Source: Acanthaster planci
Lineage: Eukaryota; Echinodermata; Asteroidea; Valvatida; Acanthasteridae
DNA: 64,000 bases
NCBI RefSeq assembly: GCF_001949145.1
Contig: NW_019091364.1
Span: 1,732,516-1,796,515 of the forward strand
Direction of reading: 5' to 3'
The translations under genes and the position numbers were made by a program. The notes beneath the pieces are model-generated. The model saw nothing but the letters and a program-made list of their open reading frames with translations. It did not search any database and was not told the origin of the DNA. Positions 46,954 through 61,341 of the stretch are shown here, piece by piece. Positions within the stretch are counted from its first letter, which is position 1; each line of letters begins with the position of its first letter.

Positions 46954-49900
46954 CTGTGAAACAGAATTATCATGTTGCAGGATTTTTCCTCGTAAGTCCC
47001 TTGTCCCAGTTCCATATTTCAGTGCAGGGTCTCTGGACTTCGGTTCTGAAGAATCAGAAATATTGAAAAAAAAATCTCTTGTCAGTGTCAACCCTTTTAC
47101 AACTCACGCTCTCGCTATAATCCAGAGTGGAACTGAGTCCAGATCCACAGAATCTTTGGAAAAAGTTGGCATTGATCGCCCAGATTTTGTCACTTGATTT
47201 ATATAGGGGGCTCTGGTAGAACCGGTTGAGCTCAGGTTGTGATCCACCAATGAAGGATTGATCCGGCTTTTTTTTTCCCCCAAAAAACTGTTGAAGAGGA
47301 AATGTAGTTTGGTGCTTGGTTTGACCCATACCTCTAAATATGCTGTGACTGGATTGTGACCGTTCCAAAATTGGTCATCGAAATTATGCTTCCTGTTGTT
47401 CATTCCAGGCATTAATGTTCTTTTCTCCGTGGAATAAATTTGAAAATTTAGGGGGAATACTTGGTCAAACTTATAAGCAGGAGTGGGTAACTCATATTTG
47501 AAACCTTTCACCTTGTTATGGACGGTTAAACCCTTTTAATGCAAAAGATCTCTGACGAAACTTTAGCCAAAAAAAAAAAAAAAAATTGGCATCGGTATCA
47601 ACCTATTTACCTGCTAGGGAGGAGAATTTCCACATTCAAGAAACGCAACACCTGTATCCCAGTAATTACAGCCTGCACCAAGCGTTGGTTACGGCTCCAC
47701 TGCCCCTGAGCTAACCGCCTGTCTCCTCCGCTCGGCGAGAGGAAACAGAAGAGCTAAAATCAGATAATATTTCTGGAGTTAATGCTTAGAACGCCACAGC
47801 TAGGTGGTATGTATCTACTGAAAGGCCGCCCACGAGATGCAGAAAATCCCCGCCCGGGGCAGAAGATGCACTCTTGCATGCAGGCCGTTCAGGGTCACTT
47901 TAGTTAAAAGAAAAAAAAAACATCTTGAACTTTTGTTTTTTCAGCGACTGAGACGGTTTTTTTTGGTGTGAAGGCCCAGGGATGGAAGGTATTGAGATTG
48001 ACAGTATTTGTGATGTGGTGCAGTCATCACAACCATTGTAGGTAATAGTGGCCAGATGAATTCGATGTCGTGTTTATACTTTTTTGGGGATACTCAGTTC
48101 CTTCTGAGTATTTTTGTTAGAATTGAGTGTTCACGGAAAGAAGAGAGGAAAGCTTTAGAAATTCAATAATTTATCACTGAGGAAGAGAAAAAAACACTCA
48201 AATGTTTTTATTGCTAGCGTTAAACAGATATGTGATCAACCAGATTTTTGTTAAATACATGTAAGTCAGTTTCGGTTTAGTCAATTTTTTTGTCAATTTC
48301 CAATTTGTCTTTAAAATCACTGTTTTCAAAAAAATCATGTTTTATTCCCAGATGCAAAGCAAAGCCAGACTTGTTTTAGGGTCTCTGCGTGTAATTTAAA
48401 ATGTAGAATAAATATTGACCCAATCCTATGCTAACCAATAGATGCCCCAAAAGCACACATTGATTTTTTTCTGCAGGCGCAAGTGGAAGAAAGTAAGATT
48501 TATTAAAATTTAACTATTTGTTTGTACAAGGGGGAAAAATCTTGTCATTTAATCAATTTTTAAAAACCATATGAAAAAAGATCCTTCAAAACTGTCCAAT
48601 GTTAATTCCTTTTGAAGAGTATAACGAGAGGAAATAAAATTTAAAAAAAAAAATCATCTAGTACCCTGGATACAGAAATACTTATTTTTCCTGCCTTTTT
48701 CGTTTCTTTTTTTTTTTACATACAAATGAGTCATTCTGTTACACTGGGTTGCCTCACTTTCCCCCGAGGGTGAGCTGTAACTAAATGTACCGGACCTGAA
48801 AACCAATTTCGGAGTGGCCATTATATTGACCGATAGAGTGACCGCTGTGATTGGAGTGTCCGTACACTGTCAAGTAATTGACGCTGCCCCTGTTTCAATC
48901 AGTGTTGAAACCTAGAGGGACATCATGACAGAGTCCATTTTTTTAAAAGTCTTCCACAAAAGCTCAGACTCAGTATTAAGGTGATGCTCAGATTTTCGTC
49001 CCAGTCTTTCCCTTCGAAAGTCATCCCCAGAATATCTTTGGGTCGTTTTCCCCAATTTTGGATTTTGAATCTTGCACGGCATTTAAACAATAGGAATCCT
49101 CAACATTTTAAATCCACACAACATCTATTTTCATCTTAACGAACTGAGTGACACATCAAGCAAAGAGCTCAAATTCCTCAGTCTAATACAAAGTAAAACT
49201 CAAAAGTGGCTCAGATGACTTGTGACTCATGAGGGGGTCCCATTTTTAGCTCACCTGTTGTGGCTTCATACCCATGAAAGACGAGTACTCGTACCATACT
49301 CACACTCACTGCCACACCATGTTATACTTTCATTTTCAGTTGAGAAAAGAACAAACAACCGTTGATTCCCTAAAGCTAGAATTCTGTCCAGTGGTTTTTT
49401 CTTTCTTTCTTTCAAGGGAAAGAAGTACCCCCATTCACTCTGACTTACCACTGCCCAGCCTTTCACTGAACCCTGATGAGCATGACGCAGGTTGCGTCTT
49501 GCACAGGCCGGATGCGGTCTCCCTGAGGAGGAGATGGGAGCATCTTGTGAGAGGTCAAGTGAGAAGCAGAAAGCTTCCAATCTCCAAGATACAAAAAAAA
49601 AAGAGGAAAAGAAAACATGACTCCACTTCCTGTCTCCCGACCAGGACATTGGAGAGATTTGGGGGCCAAAGCCAGGTGTATACACAGTTTCAAGAAATGG
49701 GGTCCTGTTACCGAGGAAACGTGATCTGGTTTTTCGTTTTTCAAACAGATCCGCTGGCAATCGCCTCCTGTTCTTTTCTTGTGTGCCACAAGTAACAGTG
49801 GGATTTGGCAGAGAGGTTTTTTTTTGGGGGGGAAGACAGTTAACTTCAATACAAAATACGAAATTACTAGCCGACAGAAAGGAATGTAGTTACGGTTGAA

Positions 49901-51583
49901 TCCAGGCATACGTGGTATACTACACATTAAAAAACTCATTTATGACGCGACCCCATCAAAATGATTTGCAAGTTGTCGGAGCATCTTGCACAAAATAAAA
50001 CAGTGGAAACCATCAACATTTGGTTGAAACCACACAGTGTCCACTTTCACCCCAATGCTTCAAGAGAGTGAAATATCACTCAGCGATAGACACGTTCCTC
50101 AAGGCTGTGACGTTTTCTCTTTCCAGCCACACTCTTTGATAGGGAAATGAATTGGATACAGATGAAGCCTGAACTGGCCTCCTCCTTCCTTGCAGAAGTG
50201 GCTTTCCCGTCCAGCTGCACGTACCGGGAACATATTTTGACTAATTTAGGCTGTTTGAAATGCATTCCAAATTGAATTTTGTTATAGCCGAAGCAGTGGC
50301 AAATATCTGGCATTTACTAAAATCAAAGAAATAGAAAGATCCTACAGACTTTTATAATCAAATCAAACGATTGCTTCGAGTGAAAGCGGTTGAACCCATT
50401 GTCCTCCGGGGATTGGGTTGAACATGAAGACAACATACCATGCAGTTGTATGTACAATCCCCTCTACTCCATATTCATTATTTGAGAGATTTGAAGAAAG
50501 TATAGCGCAAGAGTGCAAGCATCATAAGGAATCTAATCCTCAACATGATACAAATGTCCACCCTACATGTATGGGGGAGGGGTCTTCCCTCTACAAGTGA
50601 CTTTTTCTTTTCCAAGCAGCTGTTGGAAGGGACCCCAGTTTTCAAGTGTCTGTCTATGTGTACACATGATGGAACTGTTTAGGCATCAAGACTGGTCATC
50701 GAGAAAAACTGCCCATGAGCATTTATGACATGTACATGTATGGGACGAAGCACCAGTCAATCTGAAGCCCTCATAGCATGTCACTCGGGACTTGCACCGG
50801 TACCCGGAGCTCCCCAAAATAGTTTCGCCGAACCAACAAATTACAAATATTTTTTGCACCGAATCTTACCCCTGAGTCATCCTGCCTCTTTGTTATTTTG
50901 TTTTCTGATGGTTCAGATGGATGAGATGTTTTTACCTTTGCAGTCCTTGGAAATTTACCTGACTTGGAAATAACGGATGCAGATCACGACTCCCACGTTT
51001 TTCATCTGCAGCAGGGGCATGCAAAGACAGACAGAAATAAAGAAAAGGGAAAAAAATAGAAGAGAATGTGTCCCATTTAAATTCAAATGAGAGGCCTTCA
51101 ATATTTCATCAGCACTGACCACCGTCAGGATTTACCCAACAACTCTGTTCTGGCTTAGCGCCTCGTTCACGCCCCGAGGGCCAGGGTAACTTGGGAATTC
51201 CCTCCATCAGCTTGATATGTAAATGACCAGTCAGAATGCTTGCTTGGAAGGACCACATGATCTATTCACCTGTGGATGGTTGGTTTTAACTTGGTCCATT
51301 TTTGGGGGGGGAGGGAGGTGAGAAATTCCATCTCTGCCAAAGTTCTCTCAGGCTGTGCTGGGATGCTGAGCGTGGTGGGTCCCTGATTAAAACCTTGTGC
51401 TGTCGTATTTGATTTTAATCCCTTGAAAATTTGATTTGATTTGGACTTCTTTTTCCCCTTGAGTTGTGCTGGTACTATTGTCTGATGGCGGTGTGAAGAG
51501 GTACCAAACTTACAGAACTCTGGTCTGTTCTCGAGGGGAATTGGAAGTAGAAAATGTAGGGAGGAAAAATAAAACTCTAAAGC

Positions 51584-51828
51584 CATCCGCCCCGAGATGC
51601 AGTGCCCGCCTAATCGGGAAAAGAAAGACAGGTGGTTACAAGCGGGTTCTCGCATGCATTCTGCATGTACGCAAAGACCATACATGTCGCAGTATTAAAA
51701 TTAGTTATGCGTACTCAGCGTGCTCCGGGTTAAACACGCATATACATGTACCTGCACGCCTCATGGCGCGCCTATGTGTTGAGTACTAAAAAAAAAAAAA
51801 ACCCTCTTTTGTTCCACTCGGAGCAGAT
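51584..51828 (+). mobile_element. MITE-like element, family B, copy 2
   Basis: Same family and orientation as 19831-20060, from ATCCGCCCCGAG to CTCGGAGCAGAT, whose reverse complement ATCTGCTCCGAG pairs with the start at 10 of 12 positions. It carries a 14-A run (51788-51801) that copy 1 lacks and an inserted TACATGTA. No coding capacity. Confidence 0.75.
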
Positions 51829-54800
51829 AACGGCTGTCTGCAGGAAGCTTTGGATATGCCGATGTTGACTTCTCGTTCACCTTAAAAAAGTTCTGAACAA
51901 GTGAGCCATACATGTCAGGCAGATCCGACTTGAACCTTTTGCGAGTTAAATTTGAATAAAATCTGGTACCCTGAGTTACCTGATCACACATAAGCATGAC
52001 AATTTTGAGTTTCCCAGACTGAAGTAACAGTTGCGATACATCATGATTCGGGGCAACCATCTCTGGAATGGACTGGTTCCTTTGTGCCTTTCCTATCCAT
52101 TGGAAACAGTGTTTTGGTGCAAAGCGTCTCTTATTTAACAAAGCAAAAGCTTGCCCCGAATAACAAGGTATAGCAACAGTGTCCTTAGTGTGAAGAATTC
52201 AAATTGTTATGTTCAAGTGAATTTAAGAACTCAGTGTAGCACATTTTATTTAAAATTAAGCGGCCAATTCTGTTGCTGTCTTTGTCTCCCCCATCTCATG
52301 AAAGACCGATTGTGCCCAAGTGGCCTACTCTGCAGTGGGTATCAACCCCATAGCAATGCATGTTTTGAGTGTTGTTTACAAACAATGAAGCCGATCTACA
52401 GTATAACACCCAGCACATCAGTAGTCTGAGTGTGGTACCTACCATCAGCTTTCTTTTTGGTAAAATGATCCTTATGAAACACTTTGCTTTTGGTGGACAC
52501 CGTATTTGTTGATATTTAATACCCACTATAGGTCACGTGACTTAGCAGGCACAAGGAGTCTATTTACTGTATGCCTGACTTTCTGTTGTTTTTTCCTGAT
52601 GTGGGCTGTTATTGTATGAACCTTGTTCTGGTAGCTTCTACCCTTTTTTTATGTCACTGACCGTTCAAACTCCAAGAATTCTTCACCTTTTACAATTCAG
52701 AATCTTTTTACCTCGAGGTCTTTCTCAGTGTAACCCACAGAAACGCCAAGGCGTCCTTTCAGATGCAGCATTTCTTTTACTTTTTTTCATTCCCAAATTT
52801 GTCCTCTCTGCAACGCTCTAGCAAGGGATGCTTAGCACTGCCTTGGACCCCGTCTCCAAATCTGCTGCTGAGGCTCTTTTTTTTGGGGGGGGGTGTAAAA
52901 TTCTTTTTATTTCAGTTAGCTCTTTCTTGCTCCCGGAGCTGAGTGCAAACTCGTTTTTGTCATTGTGGGCAATTTCGATCTCCCCTTGCGACTCGGGGCC
53001 CCTGGGCCCGGGACAAAAGTTTACCGTAGCTTTTTTTTCTCTCTCTTTGGCCTGTACGGCACATGGCTCTTGGCTCTGTTCTGAACAGGAAAATAAAAAG
53101 GAGGGAATGAAAAAACCTTGTCAACTACAATGGCTATTCATCGTCCCAGGTAGCATAGCTCAGGGGCACAGGCAAGAACTTAGTTCATCCCGGACTGCAA
53201 CTTTTTTTTCTCAGTTCCTTTGAATGTCGGTTTGTAGAATGTAAGAACCAGGGAGATGTCATCTTTTACAGCAGCAGAGGAGAAGGGTGGAGTCAGAAGA
53301 AAACCCTGGCTTCTGTTTTTCATAGTTTTGGTCTGTATTCCATGAAAACTTTGAACCCCCACCCTTAAAGTTGAACAGCCCCCCAACCTCCGTCCTTTTG
53401 ACACCCACTGTGCAAGACCCCTTAATTTTTCTGCTTGGAAGTCTGGAGGTCACGTCATGCAGTGCTGACGGACACAGTTAATGGAAAATATGTGCTTTGA
53501 TTTCCCCCCCTTTTTTGCTCCCTCTTGATATTTTTGTTTCTTTTGGAAGGAGTGTGTTTTAACTCCTTGCTCTGTGGGCTAACTTGATGGTTGAAGGCAG
53601 AGGGACACTGATTTTGAACAACCTGCTCATCCATACAGCTGATTCAATCAAAAATGATCACCAGGAATCATGGCGAGCCGTAGTAATCCTGGAATTCATT
53701 CAGCACATAGTCAACCTAGTTCGTCGTTCCATGTGCATGAGTGCTTTCAAATAAAATACCTCAGAAAAAAAAAAGACACCAGGTGTCAAATACCGCTCCA
53801 GACTGTCAACCACGGAACTCATGTTATAATAAAGAAAATATGAGCAGTTGTATCTGCTGTCTTTAAATTTGGGGCTCGGAGTGGCAGGATTGGTTGAAAT
53901 TATATTACGGCCTATCGCCGTGGCCTGTCACCTGGGGTTTGCCCATTCGCTTTGTAAATTACAAGAAACCTTGAGTCAAATGTTTTTATTGTTGGTGTCC
54001 TGGAAGAACGCAGCGTTTCTGGCATATCTGATTTATTTGCAAGTTTAATTACATTCTCTGAGGACGGGACCGGTGCATGTACATGTTTTACTTTCTTTCT
54101 CTTTTCGTCAAGGGAGCTGAAATTGTGTGACAGCCGTGCAGTGTGTGTGAAACTCTGAAACCCTGGTGACAAAATTCACGATGCAGATGGAATTTAAAAG
54201 AAGAGTCCCCCAAAAAATATAAGATCAGGCTCTTCCGGTGCAGAAAAGCTGAAAAACCTCACTGATTGGTTTCCCCTTCATAGGTGAATGCTGGCGGTCG
54301 TTGACACTCTGCAGGACGAGCCACTGGTTCAGGGGTCGGGAAAGGAAGACTGTACAGGAAATGAAGGGGGGGGAGTTAAGAATTGTAATTGAAGTCGAAT
54401 TGTTAAAGACTTTGCTCCACAGCTCATCATTTCATTGGAAATGTGACAGAATTGTCTGGCTGCTGTAATAACAACGTAATAATTGCTCGCCAGGCGTCGG
54501 CGTGGTAACATTATACGAAAAGCTTTGAATTAGCTTTGAATTTACACAGGATTGCATCATTCATTCAAAGATGTCTGTTGCCAAGGAGACAGTGATTTCC
54601 CTCCCCCCCTAAAAAAAGTTGAATATTTATTTTTCTTGATACTGTCAAATATTTGTACAGTGGTTTTCTGATAAAGACATGGCTTGGTGAATGAACTGAA
54701 CACACCTGCACGAGGGCATGCTTAAACTCATTAATCTTGCTTGTCTCGAGTTTGGGGCTCCTTTTGAGTAGTCAAAACAGTGTGAGCATATTGCTTGTTG

Positions 54801-57800
54801 ATAGGAAAACTTGACGGTATCCTAAAATTTTCCTTGGGGAGGGGAGGCTGTGGACTTGGGAGTCAAATGTGGCAAATTAAAATTTGCTGCCAAATTTTTT
54901 TTAACCCCAAATAGCATAAGGATAAAATTTAAAAACTGAATGGAAGGGCCATCCCTGCAGTTTTATATGGAGATTTTTCTGCTGAACTTGTAAATAAAAG
55001 TCGGGTATAAATTTGTCAGAATGGATTTTTATGCAGTGTGACTACAGTAGAATTCGAATGGAAGGTTACATATGAATCTGTTTGCAATGTTAGAAATGGC
55101 AAATATGCTTTCAGTAGCTGTCAGGAAAGTGCCCGTGTCTTCTGACTGTAGATATTTCTCCCTAATTTTGTCCTTGCTGGCATAATGAAGGCCACTAGTT
55201 CCCTTGATCCACTGACATAGATTACGTACTGGCACATAAAAAAAAGACGCTCATGAGTCTGACAGGCCTGGCAACATCAAACAGAGAGAGAGGACAGATC
55301 AAGGGAGACAGAGGGATGAAGAAAAAGAAAAAAAAAATTAGAAAAAAACTAGAGCAGCAGTAACCGTTTATCAAACGCCATTTAATGGTTGACTGGGGCA
55401 ATTTGTATTGGGTCGCTGGCGCATCATTGTCCCAGTGATACTGGCACCCCCCCCCTCCCTCAGACCTGACCTCTTGCCGCATTCTGCCAAGCTACCAGAG
55501 GAAGCCGCCAATGGGTGTCCCGAAGGTTTCGTTTTTGGAAGCCGGTTCCTTGCGTGCCCTGTTCCCGTTCTTCTTTTTGGACACCGAGATGTTGCTGCCG
55601 TCTTTGATTGTGTCTTCGGTTTGTTGCCATGTCCCCCCTGAGCAGATTTTATGCCACTGTCTTTGGTACCCGTACATGCTCATAATTTTACGTTTCTAAA
55701 GACAAAAGGACTGCGGATGCAGAATACTGTGGTTTGTTGAGACGAAGATTCACGGAGTAAAAAAAAGGAGACATTTTGATTTTTAGGGTGGGTGATTGTG
55801 ATTGGTTGTTCTGCAGGCAACAAGGTCAAGATGGTGTAATGGTGCTTTCTCTGTGTTTCACCACCCTGACCCGATGTTAGATTGTGTTCAAGTCTGTAGG
55901 AATTTGAGGTCAAACCAATTCTCCAAGGCACTCTCTTTTTTAAAATCATCTTTACAGATTAAATGCAAAACATATGTTATCTTTATTTGGAATTGTTTGA
56001 AAAATTACCCATGTCACCAGTAATGCATGAGCTTCACAAGCATCAGATTCATCCACAGCCGAGCATTAATTCCTGTTATTAAAATGCGAATTGCCAACCC
56101 CACAGGAATCACCGCACCTTAATTGTCTGGCCTCGCTGTCCGGTGTCTTACACTATGCAGCATTGATTATTCACAAAAGTATGCACCACCCATTCATCCA
56201 GCCCATTAATGGCCCTGACCGAAACGCCGCATTCTCTCGCGGCATTGGACTATGCAAATTGTAGGATGACCTCAAGCCTGTGTGCACCAGTGCTGCTCCA
56301 TATCGATTCAATCTCCCCCCTTTCTCTCAATCTTGAGACTGACCACTGGTTCAAGGCTTGCCGCTGATCAGTCAGGTGGTGCTCTCCCTGTGAGATGAGC
56401 TCAGAAGTGGCCGGCATATTCAGGTGGACCGCATACGTCCCTGAGTTTAATGACATCCATTTTTTTTTTATAATGTGGGCGCCAAATCTTACGAATACGG
56501 CGTCTCGTAAGAGTCATGTTGCACGTGCACTTCTTCACTCTGAACGGTCTGAAACTCATCCAAGGCTCAGAAATCCAATATGTTCCCTCCTTCATTTAAT
56601 TCCCCCTTTCATCCCAACCCAATAAAATCTCCTTCATTTCCAGTTTCAGCTGCCTTCACAGACCTTGACTTTCCCCCAATTTCCGTGCCCACGCTATTCA
56701 CCACCGGACCCTTTTCAACTTTTTTTACCGCACCCCTCCGGTTAAAGAGGGTCTTATTCCACACCCCTCCTAATTTCACATCTTTGTCATACCCCCCTCC
56801 TTTATTTCGGTCATGCTTTCTCCACCCCTACCCATCAAGTTCTCTTTATTTCTTTCGATCTGTTTATGAAATGCCATCTACATCTTGGAAATCTGATAGT
56901 ATTCGGTGGAATTTTTTTTTCCCTCTCCGTTTCTGAATAAAAAAATCCTGTGCCATCAAATGTCGGCCGTGAATCAATCCAAAGATTGGAGGAGAGATAT
57001 CGGAGGGGCCACCAGATACTGCCTCTTGTCTCCCTCACCTTTTGTACTTTCCTCGATGCGCTCTTTACACGTAGATCAACTGATTGGCTGTGTTGTCTCT
57101 CTTTTTTGGGGGTTGGGGGCTGCTTGTCCAGTCGTTCCACCATGTTGCTGTGCTGCAGCCAGTCATTCCTCAGACCTGTTAGCCTACTTCATCCTGTCTG
57201 CATTGTTATTTTGCAGCAGCGATATTGTTGCCTCCGTAGCATCTCCTCCGCTATTCGCTTTGGTTGCACTTTGTATGGAGCTGCACAGAAGCACCACTGA
57301 TTTCCTCAAACCACTTGATGCTGGATGACGTGTAAATGCACCTAATTTTCCGTATTTGTTCCAAGACGGGTACACTGGTGTAAGAATTCAGTTCTCATTT
57401 CCCCAGTTAATGTATTAATGCGTCATGTTTGGCTAGGTCAAAGTGCAATTGCAAGGTTGAAGAATTCGCAGGTAAAAGAACCTGCCCCCAGCAGCTTTTT
57501 CGAGTAAGAAAATCCAACATTAACTGGCTATTAAACGGTAAGTTGCAAAAACTGTTCTCGCAAGGTGTCAGGGAGCTTTAAAGCATACTTTGTCCTTAAT
57601 GGCCGGCCGCTGAAAAGCAAAACCTGTCATCATGGTCAGCTTGGAGAGGGGGCGAGGGGGATACTCGCCCCTTTGAAAGAATTACAAAAAAAATAGAAAG
57701 AAAACGGAAAATGAAAAAAAAAAGAGAAAAAAAGGGATGCAAGGGATTGCAAATTACTACTTTGCTCGGGGAAGAAAAATTAAAGAAAAATTGGAAACCT

Positions 57801-59476
57801 CCCCCCAGCCGTTGTATCACTTTGTTAACTGATGGGTGCTTTGGCCTTCCACCACTTTTGGAAGTTTTTCCCTCCTGAGAAGAAGGGGTTTTACCCCCCG
57901 GGGGAAACAGAAGCCTGCTGATGCTCGTGCCGGGCATTTCTTCATGTCACGTAGTATACATATCCAAGACATTGAAAAGCTTGCAACACATAAATTGATA
58001 GATGTGACAAACGTATGAGACAAAATGAAGAGAAGAAATGGATGAAACATGCACCAGACAGAAATTTAATTTCTAGTGAGTAGAACATAACGCATCGTGC
58101 GATAAAATGAAGACAAACATTTGCGCAGCCGGTGCCAACAAAAGTATACGTGCACTGCAGAGCTGCATTATCCAATGAGAAAGAAAAAAAAAGCGACACC
58201 TGTATTTTTCCCCCTGTCAGGTTACGGTGCGGAGTTTTCAATTCCAGTTTCTCTCTGGCTTGTCGTCGGGTCTCTCTCCCCTCCCCCCACCCTGGAGGGG
58301 TTCCGGTAGTCATCCTTTCCCAGACCCAAAGGGCCCCGGAAGTGGGAATTGCCCCCTTCCCTTGCTTCCTCATCTGGATCGCATTTTCACGCTTTCTATG
58401 TTATCTCCAATCTCGTAATGCAGTGCATTACGAAAATGAAACCTGATATGAGAAGGTCCCGGGGGAGGGGGAGAAACAAGCTCGTCTGGGAGAGATCGTT
58501 CTCCATTTTAACCCCTTCTCTTTTCTCCCCCCTACCCCCAAACTTTCCTCTGAGACTGTTGTTGAGATGATGAGACAAGTGCATTTGGATGTCATCTTCA
58601 AGGTGGTACCGCACCTTGTCCCATGTTGTGACAGGTTGGCAGGGTGTGTACGCAAGGCCTCAACCCCTACAGTAATGGCCCTGTGAGATTAGGCTCGATA
58701 GATCGCTGTCTGTCATCCAAAAATTAATTTGATTTTTGTGTGTGTGTGTTGTTTTTTAGATTTCATTTGTTTCTGGTTTTTTTTCTTCACTTGGATGGTT
58801 TTGCCTTTTTTTTTGTGTTTTAGTGCCTCAGATTTGATTTGTTCACAGTCAGCGTCCGGGTTATTTTCAGAACTGTTCCTTGGCCAAAGCTGATGATTCA
58901 TGTTTCAAGTTGTGCTGTGGAAGAGAAGGCTTCACTCACTTATCACAATGTGATAATCTTGGTTGGATGACACCCACCAGTTTTCTTTAAGAAGGATTTC
59001 AACATTGGCTTGAGATCTCGAGGCAAATTGTATTTGGAGCTTAGTTTTCAGGGAGGAACATTGTGGCGACAGGAAGAAGTCTTCAAGTGTGGGACTGGTA
59101 TATGAAAAAAAACTCACACACAAAAAGGAGGTAATTCAAGAAGACAGCGTGTTGTTTCAGTCTGGCGAAATTTACTTCTTGACCTGAAAAAGCTTTCCCC
59201 GTGACATGTTTCCAGATCTGATTCTTTTTTCTTTTTTTTTTCCCCCGCTGTGTTTGTCGTCCTTCCCGATAACCAGGATGCAGTGTGCCTTTAACTCTTC
59301 TCCTCTCCACCTCCACTGCAAAAATCCGGACCAGAGCGCTGATCAGTGTTTAGTGTAAAAATACCGGGCCGGCCCTTTTTTGGCCGGCCTGAAGAATAAC
59401 AAGCGGACCCCTGCCAGGCCTCGCTCTGGCAGAGGCATTGCAAACTATTTGCAGAGACAACATCAACTATGTCTTG

Positions 59477-59490
59477 GTTGCCACGGCAAC
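59477..59490. promoter_or_regulatory. Perfect RFX-type X-box palindrome
   Basis: GTTGCC-AC-GGCAAC fits the RFX consensus on both halves and extends by one base each side (G...C). It lies in a GC-rich patch (about 59360-59560) that also holds a GGCCGG-rich inverted repeat (GGGCCGGCC...GGCCGGCC, 59367-59389). Flanks differ from the other X-boxes, so they are not copies of one repeat. Confidence 0.6.
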
Positions 59491-60218
59491 CCCTGCCTTT
59501 TTTTTCTCCCCCCTTCCCTGCCTCCACTCTCGGGCCGAGGTTGCCGTCAGGAGAAGACAGGAGGGAACTATTGAGCTTGATCCCAAAATCGATATTTCTT
59601 TCACCTGGGCCGCGAGACTTATCATAATACTATCTGGTTTCAGAACTGGCTGGTATTGACAAACAGCAATATTTACTGAAGAATAAATCCCAAAGTTCAG
59701 CTCTTTCGATGAAGTACAGTCCCTGGTCATCTGAGATCGATATTTTTTATTTTTACAAGTTTTCTTGAGGCACAAGGAACCTCTTATTGTTGAAACTCGT
59801 CTCAAAACACATCATTAAACTAGTACTGCATGCTGCTCCTCTTTTGAGCTAATTTGTTTTTCATACCTGAATTTTATCTTAAAAGTCACTCTCGTGTTTG
59901 GAAATTCTGATTTTCAGCCACAAACTGGTAGTGGAAAGAGAAGGATGTCTACCAGGATTGTGTATTGGATTGCCTTCAATTTCAGCTAGATGCCTAGACA
60001 TGTTCAGTGCTGACATATCGCACACAGGTTTGTGCATCTTAAAGTGCTCTTTGAGGTGCATAAAGCTGTTTCTTGGTCACTTCAAATTTTGCCTGTCTTT
60101 TGGAACCACAAACAATTAATATTGCTGTGGATGAAAAAATGACCTTGATTGATATGCATTCACCACACTTTTACTGTGCAGTACACAGGTGTGATAATTA
60201 TGCTTGATACAATTTCAG

Positions 60219-60311
60219 AACCGGTCAGTTCTCACACCGGTATCAATTACTCCGGCGGCCTGGGATCGTTCGCTCTCCCTGACCAGCAAAGTAGCAAAAT
60301 AATCACATTAG
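60219..60311 (+). other. Candidate 93-nt exon, phase 1-1 (unproven)
   Basis: After an AG (ATACAATTTCAG) there are 93 nt, open in the phase-1 frame, ending at GTAGTT. The 30 whole codons begin PVSSHTGINYSGGLGSFALP and end KIITL. Seventeen of 30 codons end in G or C, above the surroundings. Its phase does not fit the IA-2 exon at 30153 (phase 0), so it would need another exon or another gene. The acceptor's pyrimidine tract is weak and the family is not recognised. Confidence 0.25.
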
Positions 60312-61341
60312 GTAGTTGTGGAATGGGGGATTTTGGATGTACACAATTGCATTGATTTTTTGACAATAAATGTTCACTTTTTTCTGGAAGTTGAGAACAA
60401 AGCCTTTGCCCAACCTCACTCAAATAGCTCAGGTCTCCAGTCTACTCCCTCTCTGCTATTTTTCTAATCTCGGCTTCAGCTCTGCCCCAGGCGTCAATCC
60501 TAAGTCTTTATGAATTTAACCTTTTGCGTTGAGACCCTGAAGTCATCTTTCTAGTCAAATAATCTTTTTGTCCCAATATGAGGTCAGGTTTTGAGGAATT
60601 TCATTTCTGATAGTTAAGGTTTGAAAGTGTGCATGGACCTTGAGGTGGAGCCGTGACAGAGATGAAGTCAAGAATTGGAAAGAGGCCACAGTAGTGTCTC
60701 GTCATTCTGGCGCTGAAAACATACATGTACATAGTTCTGTTAGAGTTTAAGGACAAACTTAGGTCGTCATTTTAGCAATTGGCAAGGGGGTGATCCAAGC
60801 ATTGCCTGCCAAACGGAAGAAACCTGAAGAGTTTTTAACCCTTTCTGAAACAATATCTGAAATTATTATCTCACAAATTGCTTTGATACGAGTATATTTG
60901 TATAGTATGAAAATGGAGAGTCTAGAATGGAAATAAGAGAGGACTTGGACAAGTCTACTGGTCACCCTAACTCTTCTCCGTTAGTTTGAAAGTAGTATTG
61001 AGATATTTAAACCGTACTCGGCCTGATGTAATCCTAGACATCGCGAAGACACTGCAATGAATTATTCATCCATAAAAGAAGATAGAGAGAAAACCTAAGA
61101 TGGGGAAAGAAAAAAAGAAAGAAAGAAATTGACCTCAAAAGCTTGTAATTTGGTTTGCACGGAAGGCTTATTGTAGGTACATGTAGGAACAGTATCGGGC
61201 AGGGTTACACAGTGGAGGGAAGGGCTGACAATGCTCGAACAAAGCCCCCCCCCTCCGTTTCATCGCGGCTTCTTGGCAGCTTGACAAATCCTTGCCTCGG
61301 GGGCCCAGGAGCAAAGATGGTGGCTGCCTCCTCGGAGGAAT

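Noticed and set aside
48477-48492. 16-nt microexon candidate (AQVEE) between TTTCTGCAG and GTAAGA
   Set aside because: Splice signals are excellent but 16 nt carries no homology information; a decoy pair is more likely.
59879-60061. Zinc-finger-like minus-strand peptide (HLKEHFKMHKPVC)
   Set aside because: Only the L-x2-H-x3-H half is present, without a correctly spaced Cys pair or Phe, and a stop lies just upstream.
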